Source: Lyophyllum atratum (taxonomy: Eukaryota; Basidiomycota; Agaricomycetes; Agaricales; Lyophyllaceae). From it: a stretch of DNA of 64,000 bases. The position numbers were made by a program, and so were the translations under genes. The DNA lies in assembly GCA_014905825.1 (NCBI GenBank), contig JACGCN010000031.1, forward strand, positions 124,001-188,000, given 5' to 3'. The first letter of the stretch is position 1; the number at the start of each line of letters is the position of its first letter. The notes under the pieces were generated by a model, which saw only the letters and a program-made list of their open reading frames with translations, had not been told where the DNA came from and searched no databases. This document shows, piece by piece, positions 11,918-21,982 of the stretch.

Positions 11918-13480
11918 ATGTATCGCTGGTTTGACATCGCATGTCTAGCACTCCTCTACTTCGACTACGCTCTGACTTTTGGGATGGAGGTGGAGTATAT
12001 GTGGCGTCAAAAGTTTCGTTTCTCGACGATCCTATACATTTGCTGCCGCTACGGTCTTGTCGCCAACATCGTATATCTGTTGACCATCGCTAATAAGATA
12101 ACGCTCTCGGTGAGTTTACCCCGGTTTTATTATTTCGACATCGGCTGACCTCTATCTCCAGTAAGCTGCTTTCTTCTCTTTGCTGAGGATCTGACGAACA
12201 TTGAGCTAGGTGTAACGCGGGTTACAGAATCAGCGGTGCTCTCAGTGTCTTAGGTCGGACCGCCGTTGTTAGTACGTATCAACCATCTTCCACTACCATC
12301 CCACATCTGAGAACTATATCCCCTTAGTCGTCTGGGGCGCGCGTACTTATGCCGTATTCGCAAGAAGCCGACTTGTCCTGACCTTCTTCGGGACGATTGG
12401 GTTGATGATCGTTATTCTTGACGTGGTCAGCTGCTCCACCTTACGTGAGGATACGTTATGCTCAAAGTATCCACAGATCCACGTTCCGACTACGATATGT
12501 AAAGGCAACAACACAATACCCATGTAGGCCACTCTTCAATATCCTTCAATATCTTACTTAAGAGCGCGAATCCATCTATTTAGCGGTAAGAGCCTTTACC
12601 ATACGTCTCGGGTAGAGTATTGATCAATCACGTGTGTTATGCAAGTTGGCGGCCTGCTCGCCATCATGATGTGTATTTTCGAGATTTGCTCAGCTGGGTT
12701 GACCACCCTCCGGAGTATTCAAGCTCTGAATGTGGGTGGGCCATGGCGAAGTCAGAAGAAGGGCTTCATGTACCTTTTGTTTGAACAAGGTATTTTGCTA
12801 CACCAGCTCATAGGACATTTTGCTCACTCAGATTCATAATAGGTACACTCTATTTCTGGTAGGTATGCGAGTAGAACTTGAGAGAGCTCCAATAATCTGT
12901 CTCAATAGTGTAGTGACTGTGTTTACCATCACGTCGCTGGCCCTCAATGTCGTGAGTGTTGATTTTGATATAGCGGATCGACATGAGGCTCACAATCTTT
13001 CCTTAGCAAATACCGGTACGATTTGAAGCCTTGTCAGCGATTACGACTAGTAAGCCAACATCGTCTCTTTTTTCAGGGAGGATTTCTTCAGCGCCTCCTC
13101 AACGCTTACACCGTCCCGTAAGCTAAAGCTCTCCTATGTAATGGAACAATCGTTGACGTCAAGATTTCTTTGACAGCCTCTCCGGCCTCATGACTGCCCG
13201 CTTTTTGCTCCACCTCAGAAAGTGGGAGTCTAAGCATGTAGGATTTCAATCCGCTGGTCCACGACAAGCGGCAGAGCGCGAGGAAACCACGACGATGGAT
13301 TTTACCACGAGCGCCAAAGATAGCGTAGGGCGTTCTACTATCAGCTCCTACATTGATGAATTTGGGGAGGACCCCCTGCAACGGGCTCGAAACGGCGGAG
13401 GCATCGTCTTTTTGATGGACGACATGCCAAAGGAGGGCTCAGAAAACAGCCGTAGGAGTGCCCAGGCTTCTCTTCCTTAA
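11918..13480 (+). CDS. DUF6533 domain seven-helix membrane protein
   Basis: Fungal DUF6533-type integral membrane protein of unknown function, abundant in agaricomycetes. The diagnostic N-terminal helix reads ALLYFDYALTFGMEVEYMW, followed by RYGLVANIVYLLTIANKI. Later exons give GYRISGALSVLGRTAVV, WGARTYAVFASSRLVLTFF, GLLAIMMCIFEICSAGLTT and the helix pair before the hydrophilic tail (SGLMTARFLLHLRKWESKH). The tail is acidic and ends at a TAA at 13480. I infer six or seven membrane segments. ATG 11918 is the first usable in-frame start because a TAA lies just upstream; a short upstream exon is possible. The junction around 12115-12210 is unresolved. Related genes occur at 40.5-42.2 kb and, more distantly, from 61.4 kb to the right edge. 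Confidence 0.75.
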
Positions 13481-13593
13481 CCCTACTTCGTCTTTAGCGT
13501 CAGTGCTGAAACTATGGTACTAAGGACCAAGGTTTGCTGCGTATTAGATTCGGGGAGGGGCTACGATACTACATCTAAATTCCGTGAACAGCA

Positions 13594-15106
13594 TCATAAT
13601 AATCTATTGGAAGAAGTGGGTAAACCTTTTGCCATCCGCAGTGTGACGACATTCGCGGTAAGACTCGAGAACTGTAAGGGACATGTCAGTAGTAGGATCG
13701 GACAAGGATCTGACATAACATACCCCATTGCCAATGAAAACTTCCGCCTTCTCAGCGATAGCCATATCGACCGCCATCGAGACGAACTTCTGCGCAGAGT
13801 CCAATCGCAAGTCTACACTGCTCTTCACGTCCACCCAGCCGTCCTTCTGCAAGGCATCCTTCAGCCCATTTATCCAAGAAGCCTTCCCATTCGTGAGCGC
13901 GTAGACTCGGTTCAGCCCAGGATTTGCCATCCTCACTGCCCGTAGACGCTCCACGACCTGATCGATCTCGGGCATACAATGGTCCATATAATACTGCCTG
14001 AGCATTTCAGGGGGTCTGTCGTTCGACGAATCGAACTTATCCAGCATCTCGGGGAAGCGATTAAATCCCATGTATTTTGCGTTCCAGCGGAGTAGGTATT
14101 TGCAATGCCCTTTGAAGTCACCGCGACGGAGATGTATAGCGACTAGTCCAGGAAGCGTTGTTAAGGGTGCGATTGCCGATGATGTCTTCGCCGCTGCTGG
14201 GTGTATGGCGGCGAGATTGGAGGTTACTGTCGACTGTACGAGGGATGACCACCTAAAATCCGCGAAGATGGAAGATTTCGAGAGCCCGGTCCAGAGAGAT
14301 AGAATACGAGTGTCTCCAAAGAGCCTACGTTCGAGAAGGTCAGACGAGGTAATGAGGTCATGTTCACGACTACACACATGAAGTCGAAAATAGTCTTCTT
14401 CTCTGACTCGATCTCCACACACCGGTCCTTCACCTTTTCGAGTTTCTCTATCCACCAATCGAGAAGAATGGCCCCCTCAACATTATCGGGCTGGTCGCGG
14501 GAACTGATGACTTTCCTCTTGGAAGCTGGGCAGACGGTGTCCCAGAACTCCGCGCTGACAGCTCTGGGGCCAGACATGGGACCACCGGCGGTAGGTCCAG
14601 ATATGAAGGCGTTCATGGGCATTCGGGAGGGTCGCAGGGCAAGATCGTAAATGGTGTATGGCAGCGGCGAATGTGACCAGACATAATCTTCGAATACAAA
14701 TGCTCGATTAACCTCGGCGGCTAAGTAGGACAGTAATAGACTATATTGAAATGTCAGAGTCAGGTGTCGTAGAGATTAAAGTGACTTACCTTTCTTGAAG
14801 TACGTTGTTGAAGCCACGCCCTGAAACAGGTTTTGGTATCCGCAGATACCGCGTTCCTTCCTTCATCGCCTCTGTCACATTGTGCTGTGGTAGTGACCGC
14901 TCGTATGCACGGATATCCCGGTATGTAGATGGAATTCCTGAGGATAGGAGCTTCAGAATGAATAGAAAGGCGATGAGGGCCAAGGAGCAAAGCCCTCTCC
15001 GTGATTTGAGAAACCGAAGGGCGACCTGTATGTGCCCACGACGTCGAGGAATAGATTTCGAGTTGTAAGGCGGAGGAAGACCTTTCAGAGAGGACTGCTT
15101 ATCCAT
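13594..15106 (-). CDS. O-fucosyltransferase-like (GT) type II membrane protein
   Basis: Putative glycosyltransferase of the protein O-fucosyltransferase superfamily, likely Golgi. Exons 15106-14790, 14740-14378, 14324-13724 and 13671-13594 sum to 1359 nt, giving 452 residues and a TGA stop, all in phase. The N-terminus has a short cytoplasmic part and a signal anchor (GLCSLALIAFLFILKLLSSG). After intron 1 comes LLLSYLAAEVNRAFVFEDY, which follows RGFNNVLQE, the usual nucleotide-sugar-side signature of this superfamily. The conserved VAIHLRRGDFKGHC (near 14130) is the OFUT-type HxRRGDF motif. The C-terminal motif AEVFIGNGFSSLTANVVTLR is recovered only after splicing the last intron. Donor specificity (GDP-fucose or another) cannot be read from the sequence. 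It is convergent with the DUF6533 gene, about 110 bp apart. Confidence 0.8.
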
Positions 15107-16358
15107 TAAGTTTGCTGAGATACTACATGCGATCCCAGGTGATGCAAGTGGGATCTCCCCAACCTGACGTGGAGCATGTTACACGTCGCATTGGCCTTAA
15201 TTCGCACGACTCCCTGCATCTTGATGCTTGTGGCGCCATGGCGAATTCAATCAGGCGATCACGATTCAATCACACGCCCTTCAGTAGAAGCTTCAGGAAC
15301 TCGCCCTTGAGATATCATGGTTAACAACGAAGAAACAGGATGGCTAGGAGTCTTTACCAATCGCTTGTGGTGCCAGACTGTCACGCCTCATGGTTTGCGT
15401 GCGCAGGAAGATGTTGCAAGAAGTTGAACAAGGATTGATCGGAGTTTCTCCACATTACATCAGCAAGCTGATGTTGGCGCGGACCCGGACCTTGCCCGGA
15501 CCGCAACTTCTCACAACCGCACCACACCATGATGGGTGTGACGAAAAGAATGTGAGGGTAGATCACTTCTGCCGTCGCACCAGATGTTTCGTTCAGTCCA
15601 CGGAAGGTATGAAAGGCTATGAGTCTTACCTAGTATTGGCTGATCGGTGATAGAGTAACTGTAAGCCGGAAGTTGCAGATATGGCGGTTATAAGAATGTA
15701 CCATCAGTTCGTGTTGAAAAGGCTAGACTCAGTTTTCCACTTAGAAAACCAAGTACATGAGTGGCTGGGTTTGTCTTAAAACGGAATTCTGGCGGTAAGA
15801 CGAGATGCACTACCAACAGGGTTCCCTCCAATCTGTTTCCCGCCAGACAGTCCTTTCGGAAGTCCCTAAGTGGAAAGAGGATGTGTTGTTAGATCTAGAA
15901 TCCGCAAAGAGGGTGTAGAGCAAGATGACAAGATAGACGAAAAGCCATTGAAAATGAGACCAACTTGAACGATCTACCGCCAGCCTGCAAGGTGAGCCGG
16001 GAAAGGATGATAGGTGATCCACGTCGCGAGACGAGCGACTGCGGTGCGGTACCATTTGAGTGGAACCACCTTTATGGCTTGGTGTGTTCAGTTGGGTTGG
16101 ATGACATTTCGTCCCGTGTATGGTACAACGTGGATCCAGTGAGAATGATCGGTAGACAATGCATGTCGACAACGGGCGTATCAGTGACGAGGTATGTGGT
16201 GATCAAAGGGAATAATATCCATGTTCCAGGATCTCCTGGGGGATATCACGAGCATCATTGAGGCGGCGAGGAGACTGGATAGGGACATAAAGACTTGATA
16301 GGGACAACTTAGCCAGATCCGTTCTCGCTCCCTCGCTTGCCGCTTGCCGAGGATGGGT
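15107..16358. other. Intergenic, no gene seen
   Basis: About 1.25 kb upstream of the glycosyltransferase and downstream of the FunK1 remnant. Only short unsupported frames are present on both strands. Confidence 0.4.
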
Positions 16359-17788
16359 TCATCGTGACGTTGGGTCAAAAGTTATATGCAGCACCTTCTC
16401 GTTGTATGGTTCCCATTTCGAGTAATCATCGAGCTGCTTCGTAAGAAGGCTCGGCAACCAAGCATCATCCCATTGCAGAAGCTCCAAAGCTTGGTCCCGG
16501 AATTTCATAGACATTCGGTGCATCGCAACGGCCTCTTTATTCGTCTCTTCGTCATCATCCAAAATAAGCGCCACGTAACGCTGGGACAAGGTTGACTGAG
16601 TGTCGTAGCACTGTGACGATGCCTTTGTTGGCGAATTTCTCTGATTGAGCACACGTCTACCCATCATGCTGTCGGCTCGTGCGGCTGTGACATAGTTCTT
16701 GCCGTTTACGGTGTAAGAGGCGTCGAAGTTGTCGCGTAAGATGCTAGATACGGCCTCGGGGATCAAGAATGAGCGGTGTAGCGTAGTGCCATCCAGGTGA
16801 GAACATGGAGAAACGATTCGACACCGTCGAGTCGTTCCGCGATTAACGTCGTGCCGTCGCATTCCTGCCAAAGCCGACTCGCAGGGAATTGCCATGTACC
16901 CCGGGTAAACATGAATTCATTTTGCCAGAAACGAGGGATTGTGGCATACACACTGTGCGTTCCGGCTGTGCTGCGCCTTCAAGCTTGAGGGGGAAATCCA
17001 AGCCAAGGTCCCTGCAGTCGATCAAAAGGCCTCTCACCTCGTCGTCATTTGACGTGATCTTGATGTTGCTAACACTGATGTCGCGATAAAGAATTCCGGC
17101 TCGCGCTACGGCTTGACGATGCGCTGTATGGTGTTGAGGAAGATGGAAAAATTATGAACATGACGATGATTACTCACCCTCTGAGGCATCCCGCACGGCA
17201 GTAACCATCTCGTGCACGTCCGTGAACTGATGGAGAGCCGCGCTCAAGGGTAAGATGATGGCGCTGGAAGTCGCGCAAAATCAGCTTCCGGTGGTATCTG
17301 CCTGTCCAGCTGTTGGTTTGCGCGTGCTGATTCAGCTCACTGCCGCCGATAACCCCTCCATAGATTCTGACGCCGCTCAAATGTAGCTCCTTGTGCATTT
17401 CGTGTTCCGGCTTCAATGTCGGCCAAAGGACACGACAGGTGTTTTCCAATAAGATATGCCTTTGGTGACGCGTGCCGTACGTCCGTTGAAAGCCGCTGCC
17501 AGGAATGAACTCAAGAAAGCCAAGCCCAAAGATAGGGCCCCCAACGCGACCTGTTATCTTCGCCTGTAAGGTGCTAATCCGATCCTGGTATCCGAGTTGA
17601 GCGGCGAATGGAGGGGATTTGTCTCCGAAGTTTGTCGTCGGTGTAGCACCGGATTGCAACTTGAGTTCAAGCTTGCTAGAAGGTGTGGTCAGACATCCAC
17701 CGCCCGCACCTCGTGACCGGGAAGTCGAGGCCACAGGAGAATTAACAGCTGAGACTTTGATCGCATAAGATGTTCGTATTGCAGCCAT
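16359..17788 (-). pseudogene. FunK1-type protein kinase pseudogene
   Basis: Fungal-type protein kinase (FunK1) homologue broken by frameshifts. The N-lobe part reads LKPEHEMHKELHLSGVRIYG and YHRKLILRDF. The next block, FTDVHEMVTAVRDAS, lies in another frame, and a TGA blocks the upstream extension of that frame. After a good intron the catalytic loop is present as AGILYRDISVSNIKI (near 17090), followed by RGLLIDCRDLGLD, where FunK1 proteins have a D-W/F-D segment. A second frameshift at a GTGTGT run (about 16958) separates QPERTV from TRGTWQFPASRLW, the FunK1 GTWQF motif. A third, near 16770, separates VLTWMALRYT from LIPEAVSSILRDNFDASYTV. The C-terminal end at 16359 is otherwise readable. 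Three independent shifts argue for a pseudogene rather than missed introns; sequencing error is the alternative. Confidence 0.75.
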
Positions 17789-17978
17789 GAAGGGAGATGA
17801 TGCCGCTGCGAAGGAGAGGAGGGTGGCGTTGCAAGCAAATATGTCCGAATTTGGAAGACGTGACCTTTGACCCGAAAATTGTGGGCAAAACCAAACACGT
17901 GCAGCAACCCATCAGTTTTCCCCACAAAGATACCCACGCTCAACTTCACAGCGGACCACCATCTCTTCACGAGCAGAC

Positions 17979-18266
17979 ATGGCTGCGAAGGCAAAAGCAA
18001 GGTAATATGTCCTTTTATACCTCTACCTATCTCTTATTGACTTTGATCTGCCCTACACAGGACTCTTATCGTGCGTCTGATATCAACGGCACAAACCGGC
18101 TTTTTCTACACCACGCAACGCCTGCGCCAGGGGCCTCGGCTTTCTGCAGTGAAATACGACCCTAAAGGTGCGTTTGAACCTTTGTTCAGTATCGGGCGGG
18201 AGGAATAATGCTTTTGCAGTGAAAGCCCGAGTACTTTTCGTGGAGAGCAAGAAAACCAAAAAATAA
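17979..18266 (+). CDS. MRPL33: Mitochondrial large-subunit ribosomal protein bL33m
   Basis: Small basic protein of the mitochondrial 54S subunit. Exons 17979-18001, 18061-18167 and 18220-18266 sum to 177 nt, giving 58 residues and a TAA stop. The protein begins MAAKAKARTLIVRLISTAQT and continues GFFYTTQR, KYDPKVKARVLFVESKKTKK, which is the classic L33 pattern (short, K/R-rich, G-F-F/Y-Y-T-T core, K-Y-D-P, L-F-V-E-x-K). Introns have GTAATA and GTGCGT donors and CACAG/TGCAG acceptors. There is no long presequence, as is usual for fungal L33. The gene is divergent from the FunK1 pseudogene, about 190 bp away, and convergent with the F-box gene. Confidence 0.92.
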
Positions 18267-18652
18267 AGCACCGAATTTGGTTTTCCGTCCATCTGCGGCG
18301 CCGGGAATTGTCTTGGAACTGCGCTTGGGCCGTGGCAAAAGTATTTATTTCCAGTCGTTGGCATAGTTGAAGTATCAGGCACGGTTCAGCTAGCATTAGG
18401 TGCGTCTCTAGTTTCGTGATGGCGCAACAGTTCTAAAGCCTCTCGTTCATCCAGATTATATTCCCAATGTATAATACAAACCGGTCATCCAAGTTTAACC
18501 TTCTCATTACTATCTGCCCCTCGAAATGTATGACTCGCCGTGCCTCCCGAGACTTGACAGCCCCACGAACGCGTAAAAACGGAAACGAACCATTCAGATT
18601 GACATAAATGATATAAATATATAGCGCCGACGTCACGAAACGCCCTCAGGCC
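18267..18652. other. Intergenic between convergent genes
   Basis: 3' flanks of bL33m and the F-box gene. Nothing else seen. Confidence 0.5.
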
Positions 18653-19924
18653 TCAATAATCAGCCTCCTCAACCTCAAAACTGGTCACCTTCAAAACCGA
18701 TTTTAACTCCGGGAAGCGCTCTTCACACTTCTTCCTCAACCACCCGCGATGCGCCTCCTCCGCCCCCAATCGAAACTCGGCAGTCTTCAACCCATCCAGA
18801 CGCATCAGGGCGCGCACCAGCTTCACCCAATCGGCGCTGTCGCTGCTCTCATCCAGCCCCAGCCTGTCACCTGGGATTAACCAGATACTGAACATGATGC
18901 GCTCGACGGAGGACGGGAGCTGCTCGAGCAGGTCAACGACCCAATCGAAAGAGAACTGCCCCATGAAACCCGAGCCATGACAGGGGTCAACGAGGTCCGT
19001 GAAGTGGACGGACGTGAGGCTCGTGTTCTCCCCCAGCGCGAAGGCGTGCTTGGCGTTTTCTGTTACGTTTTTCGCGTCAAGTAAGTTCCGGCAGAATGCA
19101 AAGAAGAAAGATGGCGACTCACGCAGCATTGTCTTCGCAGAGATGACAAGCTCCCTGAGCGAAGTGCCCACCGTCCGAAGGAGCGTCCCCGCCGCCTGCG
19201 CATGCCGCGACTCCACCTCATCAAGCCTTACCTGCTGCACCCGCCCTACAACCCCGCGGGCAATCATAGCCGTCAGGGCTGGCACGACAGGCGAACTATG
19301 CGGACCCAACCGCAGCTCACGTAGACATGGGAGCATCCGTCCACCCAGCACCGCCTTCTCAATCTCAAATCTATCCTTCCACGAGACATTAGCGAGCTTG
19401 AGCGTCTCTAACCTGGGTAGCTGCCGCGCAAGGGCGGCGAAGCCAGGAAAGTCGATGCGGCAGCACGTGAGCGCGAGGCAGCGCACGCCGACGGCGCTGC
19501 GGAACCACCGCGAATCTGGCATGGCTGTGTACCAGTAGCAGAGGTTTATGCTGCGGAGGCTGCGCAGGCCGCAGAGGCGGGAGAGGTCGTGTCGCCGTTG
19601 GGGCTCGCAGCGGAGGGTGAGTGTGCGGAGCGTCGTATGAAAGTGCGACTGGGACGGGGACGGGGACAAGGATTGGGAGTCGGCGGGGCGCCCAGCGAGA
19701 TGGTTGAAGAAGGGCGCGAGAGACTTGGAGGGGAGGGAGAGGTCGAGGTGGATGCTGCGGAAGAGGTGGCAGCGGCAGGATGGGAGCCATGCTTTGCAGA
19801 CGAGGCTGCAGGCTTTGAGTGCACGCACGTCCGAGAAGAGATAGTCGATTATAATATCAGTCAGCTCCGGGGGAAGGGTCTGCCGTTGGGCCGTCATGAC
19901 GGTTTGGGAGAGGGTGAAGGTCAA
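18653..19924 (-). CDS. F-box protein, agaricomycete type
   Basis: Single-exon gene of 423 codons before the stop. The F-box near the N-terminus reads LPPELTDIIIDYLFSDVRAL and continues ACSLVCKAWLPSCRCHLF, with the usual L-P-x-E and C-x-W signatures for Skp1 binding in an SCF ubiquitin ligase. The rest is leucine-rich and irregular (LRTLTLRC, LRSINLCYWY, CLALTCCRIDFPGFA, LRELRLG), as in fungal F-box proteins with degenerate LRRs for substrate binding. The second methionine (MTAQRQTLPPEL, 9 residues in) may be the true start. The coding strand is GC-rich and produces several long antisense frames (for example 19589-19933 +), which I treat as shadows. Confidence 0.9.
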   Translation of the reverse strand: MTFTLSQTVMTAQRQTLPPELTDIIIDYLFSDVRALKACSLVCKAWLPSCRCHLFRSIHLDLSLPSKSLAPFFNHLAGRPADSQSLSPSPSQSHFHTTLRTLTLRCEPQRRHDLSRLCGLRSLRSINLCYWYTAMPDSRWFRSAVGVRCLALTCCRIDFPGFAALARQLPRLETLKLANVSWKDRFEIEKAVLGGRMLPCLRELRLGPHSSPVVPALTAMIARGVVGRVQQVRLDEVESRHAQAAGTLLRTVGTSLRELVISAKTMLRESPSFFFAFCRNLLDAKNVTENAKHAFALGENTSLTSVHFTDLVDPCHGSGFMGQFSFDWVVDLLEQLPSSVERIMFSIWLIPGDRLGLDESSDSADWVKLVRALMRLDGLKTAEFRLGAEEAHRGWLRKKCEERFPELKSVLKVTSFEVEEADY

Positions 19925-20340
19925 TTTATATGAGAATCATACGACTAACAGGACGATAGCAGCATAGCCAATGTGCTGCAGGTTTTGATATGATTGCATT
20001 CATCGTGCACGTACAGATTGACGGGCGACCTTTTTGGGACCCCTTCCGTAGGTGTGATGATGGCTATACCGACTTCTTTTGGGTGACAATGGTCTGCTGG
20101 TTGGGTAATTCTCCGTTGACAATGGATATCACAGGTCAGCTGTTGCGTACTAGTCCCCTATATCATGGAGGTGGATGTCGGTCTCCACGAGTCATCCATG
20201 TCATCGAGCATTAAACCTGTAGGTTGTGGGTGGCGTCATCATCGCCGCATGACGACGAACTCGGTGTCTCGATCGTAGCTGAGCTGAGAGGAGGGATATG
20301 CAGAGGAAAGTACTGTCTTACATTCTGTTAAGCGGAACGG
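19925..20340. other. Intergenic, no gene seen
   Basis: Upstream region of the F-box gene. Only short unsupported frames. Confidence 0.4.
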
Positions 20341-21588
20341 TGACCGGGATGATCGACGTGAAGCCCGACAAACGAGGCGCGGTTTGATAGTGATACACAA
20401 CACAGCGGCGAGTTGAATTATTCAGCTAAAATCGAGACACAAATACACCCGGCACGGGTCTGTTCAGATATATGGTAAGCAGTGTTCAAAGGCAGTCTAG
20501 CCAGATTCGTGCGGAAAGGCAGACATATGATGCAGATACTATAAGGCTAGGATGGGTCAGGCCGTCCGTGGTGCTATCTTTGGATGTCAATGACCCATCT
20601 CGACATCGCGATAACAAACACCCACGATTTTGAGGACAGTGATCCCTTGGAAGACACATGTAGGCGAGAAGGAGTATCTGAATGGTGGCGGTGGCGGAGG
20701 CAGAGGCTTGGTCAAATTTCCTAGACACTCATCCATGAGCGGTGCTCACCGAGAGGCAGATGCATTGTGGGATACTTTACCAGTTGGAATAGTTACCGGG
20801 ATCAACAACATGAAGCCCGAGATGCTAGATCCCGTCTGATAGATATGCAGCATTCGTAGGGCGGGTAATATACACTCATCCGACGTTGGGTTTCAAATCC
20901 AGATCCAGATTTTATGGGATTCCTAGGGCAGGACGTCTTCATCAGAACGAAAGATAAATGATGCATCCAGAATTGAGAAGGTAAAATGACAAGTCGCCAT
21001 CCTACACCAAAGCCAATATAACTAGTTTTAGCGATGAGGTCCTTTGGTGGCAGCTACGGAGATAGAGGCTCGTACTCGTCTTGCAAGGCAGGGTGACCAT
21101 GCCAGCCATCGCCGCTTTCTGAGGAACGAGAACAGATTCACGATCAGGTTTGTTGTTTTCGCAAGGATAGGGTAAAAGGAAATGAGAAATGTTGAAACGA
21201 CGTACCTGCAGCGAACTCGCGACAGATCCCCAAAAGTCCCACACTTCTCTTGGAACTCGACCCCCTCCGCTGCGAATAGTCTACGCGGTCACTGAGACTG
21301 ACGTAGGCACTACGGCACATAACATCAACCTAACTGTAACCGGGATCATCGGCGTGAAGCCCAAGGGAAAAACGCGCGTTTTGATAGGGATACGACAGCA
21401 GAGCGGGGAAGCGTATATTATTCCGGCGATAGATTAACGATACATATACACAGTGTCGAATTCTATTCAGAGACAACGTCAGCCGAGGTTATCTGAGAGG
21501 AAAGATAGATGAGTACCTACTAAAGCTACAAAGCCACGATGAGCCAGGTGGTCGTGGTATCTTGGGATGCCAATGTCCCGCTTTGACA
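20341..21588. repeat. Diverged tandem duplication of the Mdm35 locus 3' region
   Basis: A marker segment of the form accgggatcatcggcgtgaag occurs three times with small changes, at 20341-20366, 20793-20818 and 21337-21362. Each is followed 15-30 bp later by TTTGATAG or TCTGATAG. Spacing is 452 and 544 bp. The sequence before the intact Mdm35 stop (about 21560-21590, GGATGCCAATGTCCC) has a counterpart at 20580-20610 (GGATGTCAATGACCC), and a GGTGGCGGAGGC run follows both. The unit is the 3' flank plus part of the Mdm35 coding region, repeated in the same orientation. Confidence 0.65.
21040..21290 (-). pseudogene. Decayed copy of Mdm35
   Basis: The minus strand here aligns by eye with the intact gene 550-600 bp downstream. 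Segment 21200-21290 matches the end of Mdm35 exon 1, with the same order of a Y-S-Q-like codon run, a GAGTTCCAAGAGAAGTGTGG stretch (intact: GAGTTTCAAGAAAAATGTGG), CGCGAGT and a GTACGT donor. Segment 21040-21110 matches exon 2 up to the CCGCTTTCT junction (plus-strand reading). The copy has frameshifts and in-frame stops and lacks the first half of exon 1, so it cannot encode a CX9C protein. Confidence 0.65.
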
Positions 21589-21982
21589 TCATGACGATGA
21601 TGTGCCTTCCGACGGCGACGACGGCGGTGGCGGAGGCTCCGTGAGTGGGTTTTCGTCGCGTGCTTGCTGCAGTAATGTGTCAAGCCCCTTGTCCTTCACC
21701 GCTTTCTACAGAATACGGATACTACCATCAGGTCTACGCCCGGAGGAAAAAAAAGCAGTGACACCTGAAACAACATACCTGGACACACTCGCGGTAGCTC
21801 TCCCAAACTCTTCCACATTTTTCTTGAAACTCGGTCGCCTTTTGTTGCGAGTAGGCTTCGCGTTGGGTGGGTGACGCCGACGCAGCAACGGCGGGCTCGA
21901 GGTACCCTTCGAACCACGCGTTGAAACAGGAGTCGTATTCAAGTTTGAGCGGTGTGCATTCCGGAGAGAGACTGTGGGCCAT
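21589..21982 (-). CDS. MDM35: Mdm35/TRIAP1-type intermembrane-space protein
   Basis: Twin-CX9C protein of the mitochondrial intermembrane space that partners Ups1/PRELI-like lipid-transfer proteins. Exons 21982-21779 (204 nt) and 21705-21589 (117 nt) give 106 residues, in phase, ending with TGA. It opens MAHSLSPECTPLKLEYDSCF, the family signature with the first C-x9-C pair, and continues NAWFEGYLEPAVAAS. The second pair is in KCGRVWESYRECVQ. Exon 2 reads KAVKDKGLDTLLQQARDENP, also a family hallmark, and ends in a P/S-rich tail. The intron donor is GTATGT. The locus has been tandemly duplicated towards the left; only this copy is intact. Confidence 0.95.

Noticed and set aside
18999..19933. 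Long frames antisense to and in other frames of the F-box gene
   Set aside because: GC-rich third positions of the F-box gene open the other frames; no domains in them.
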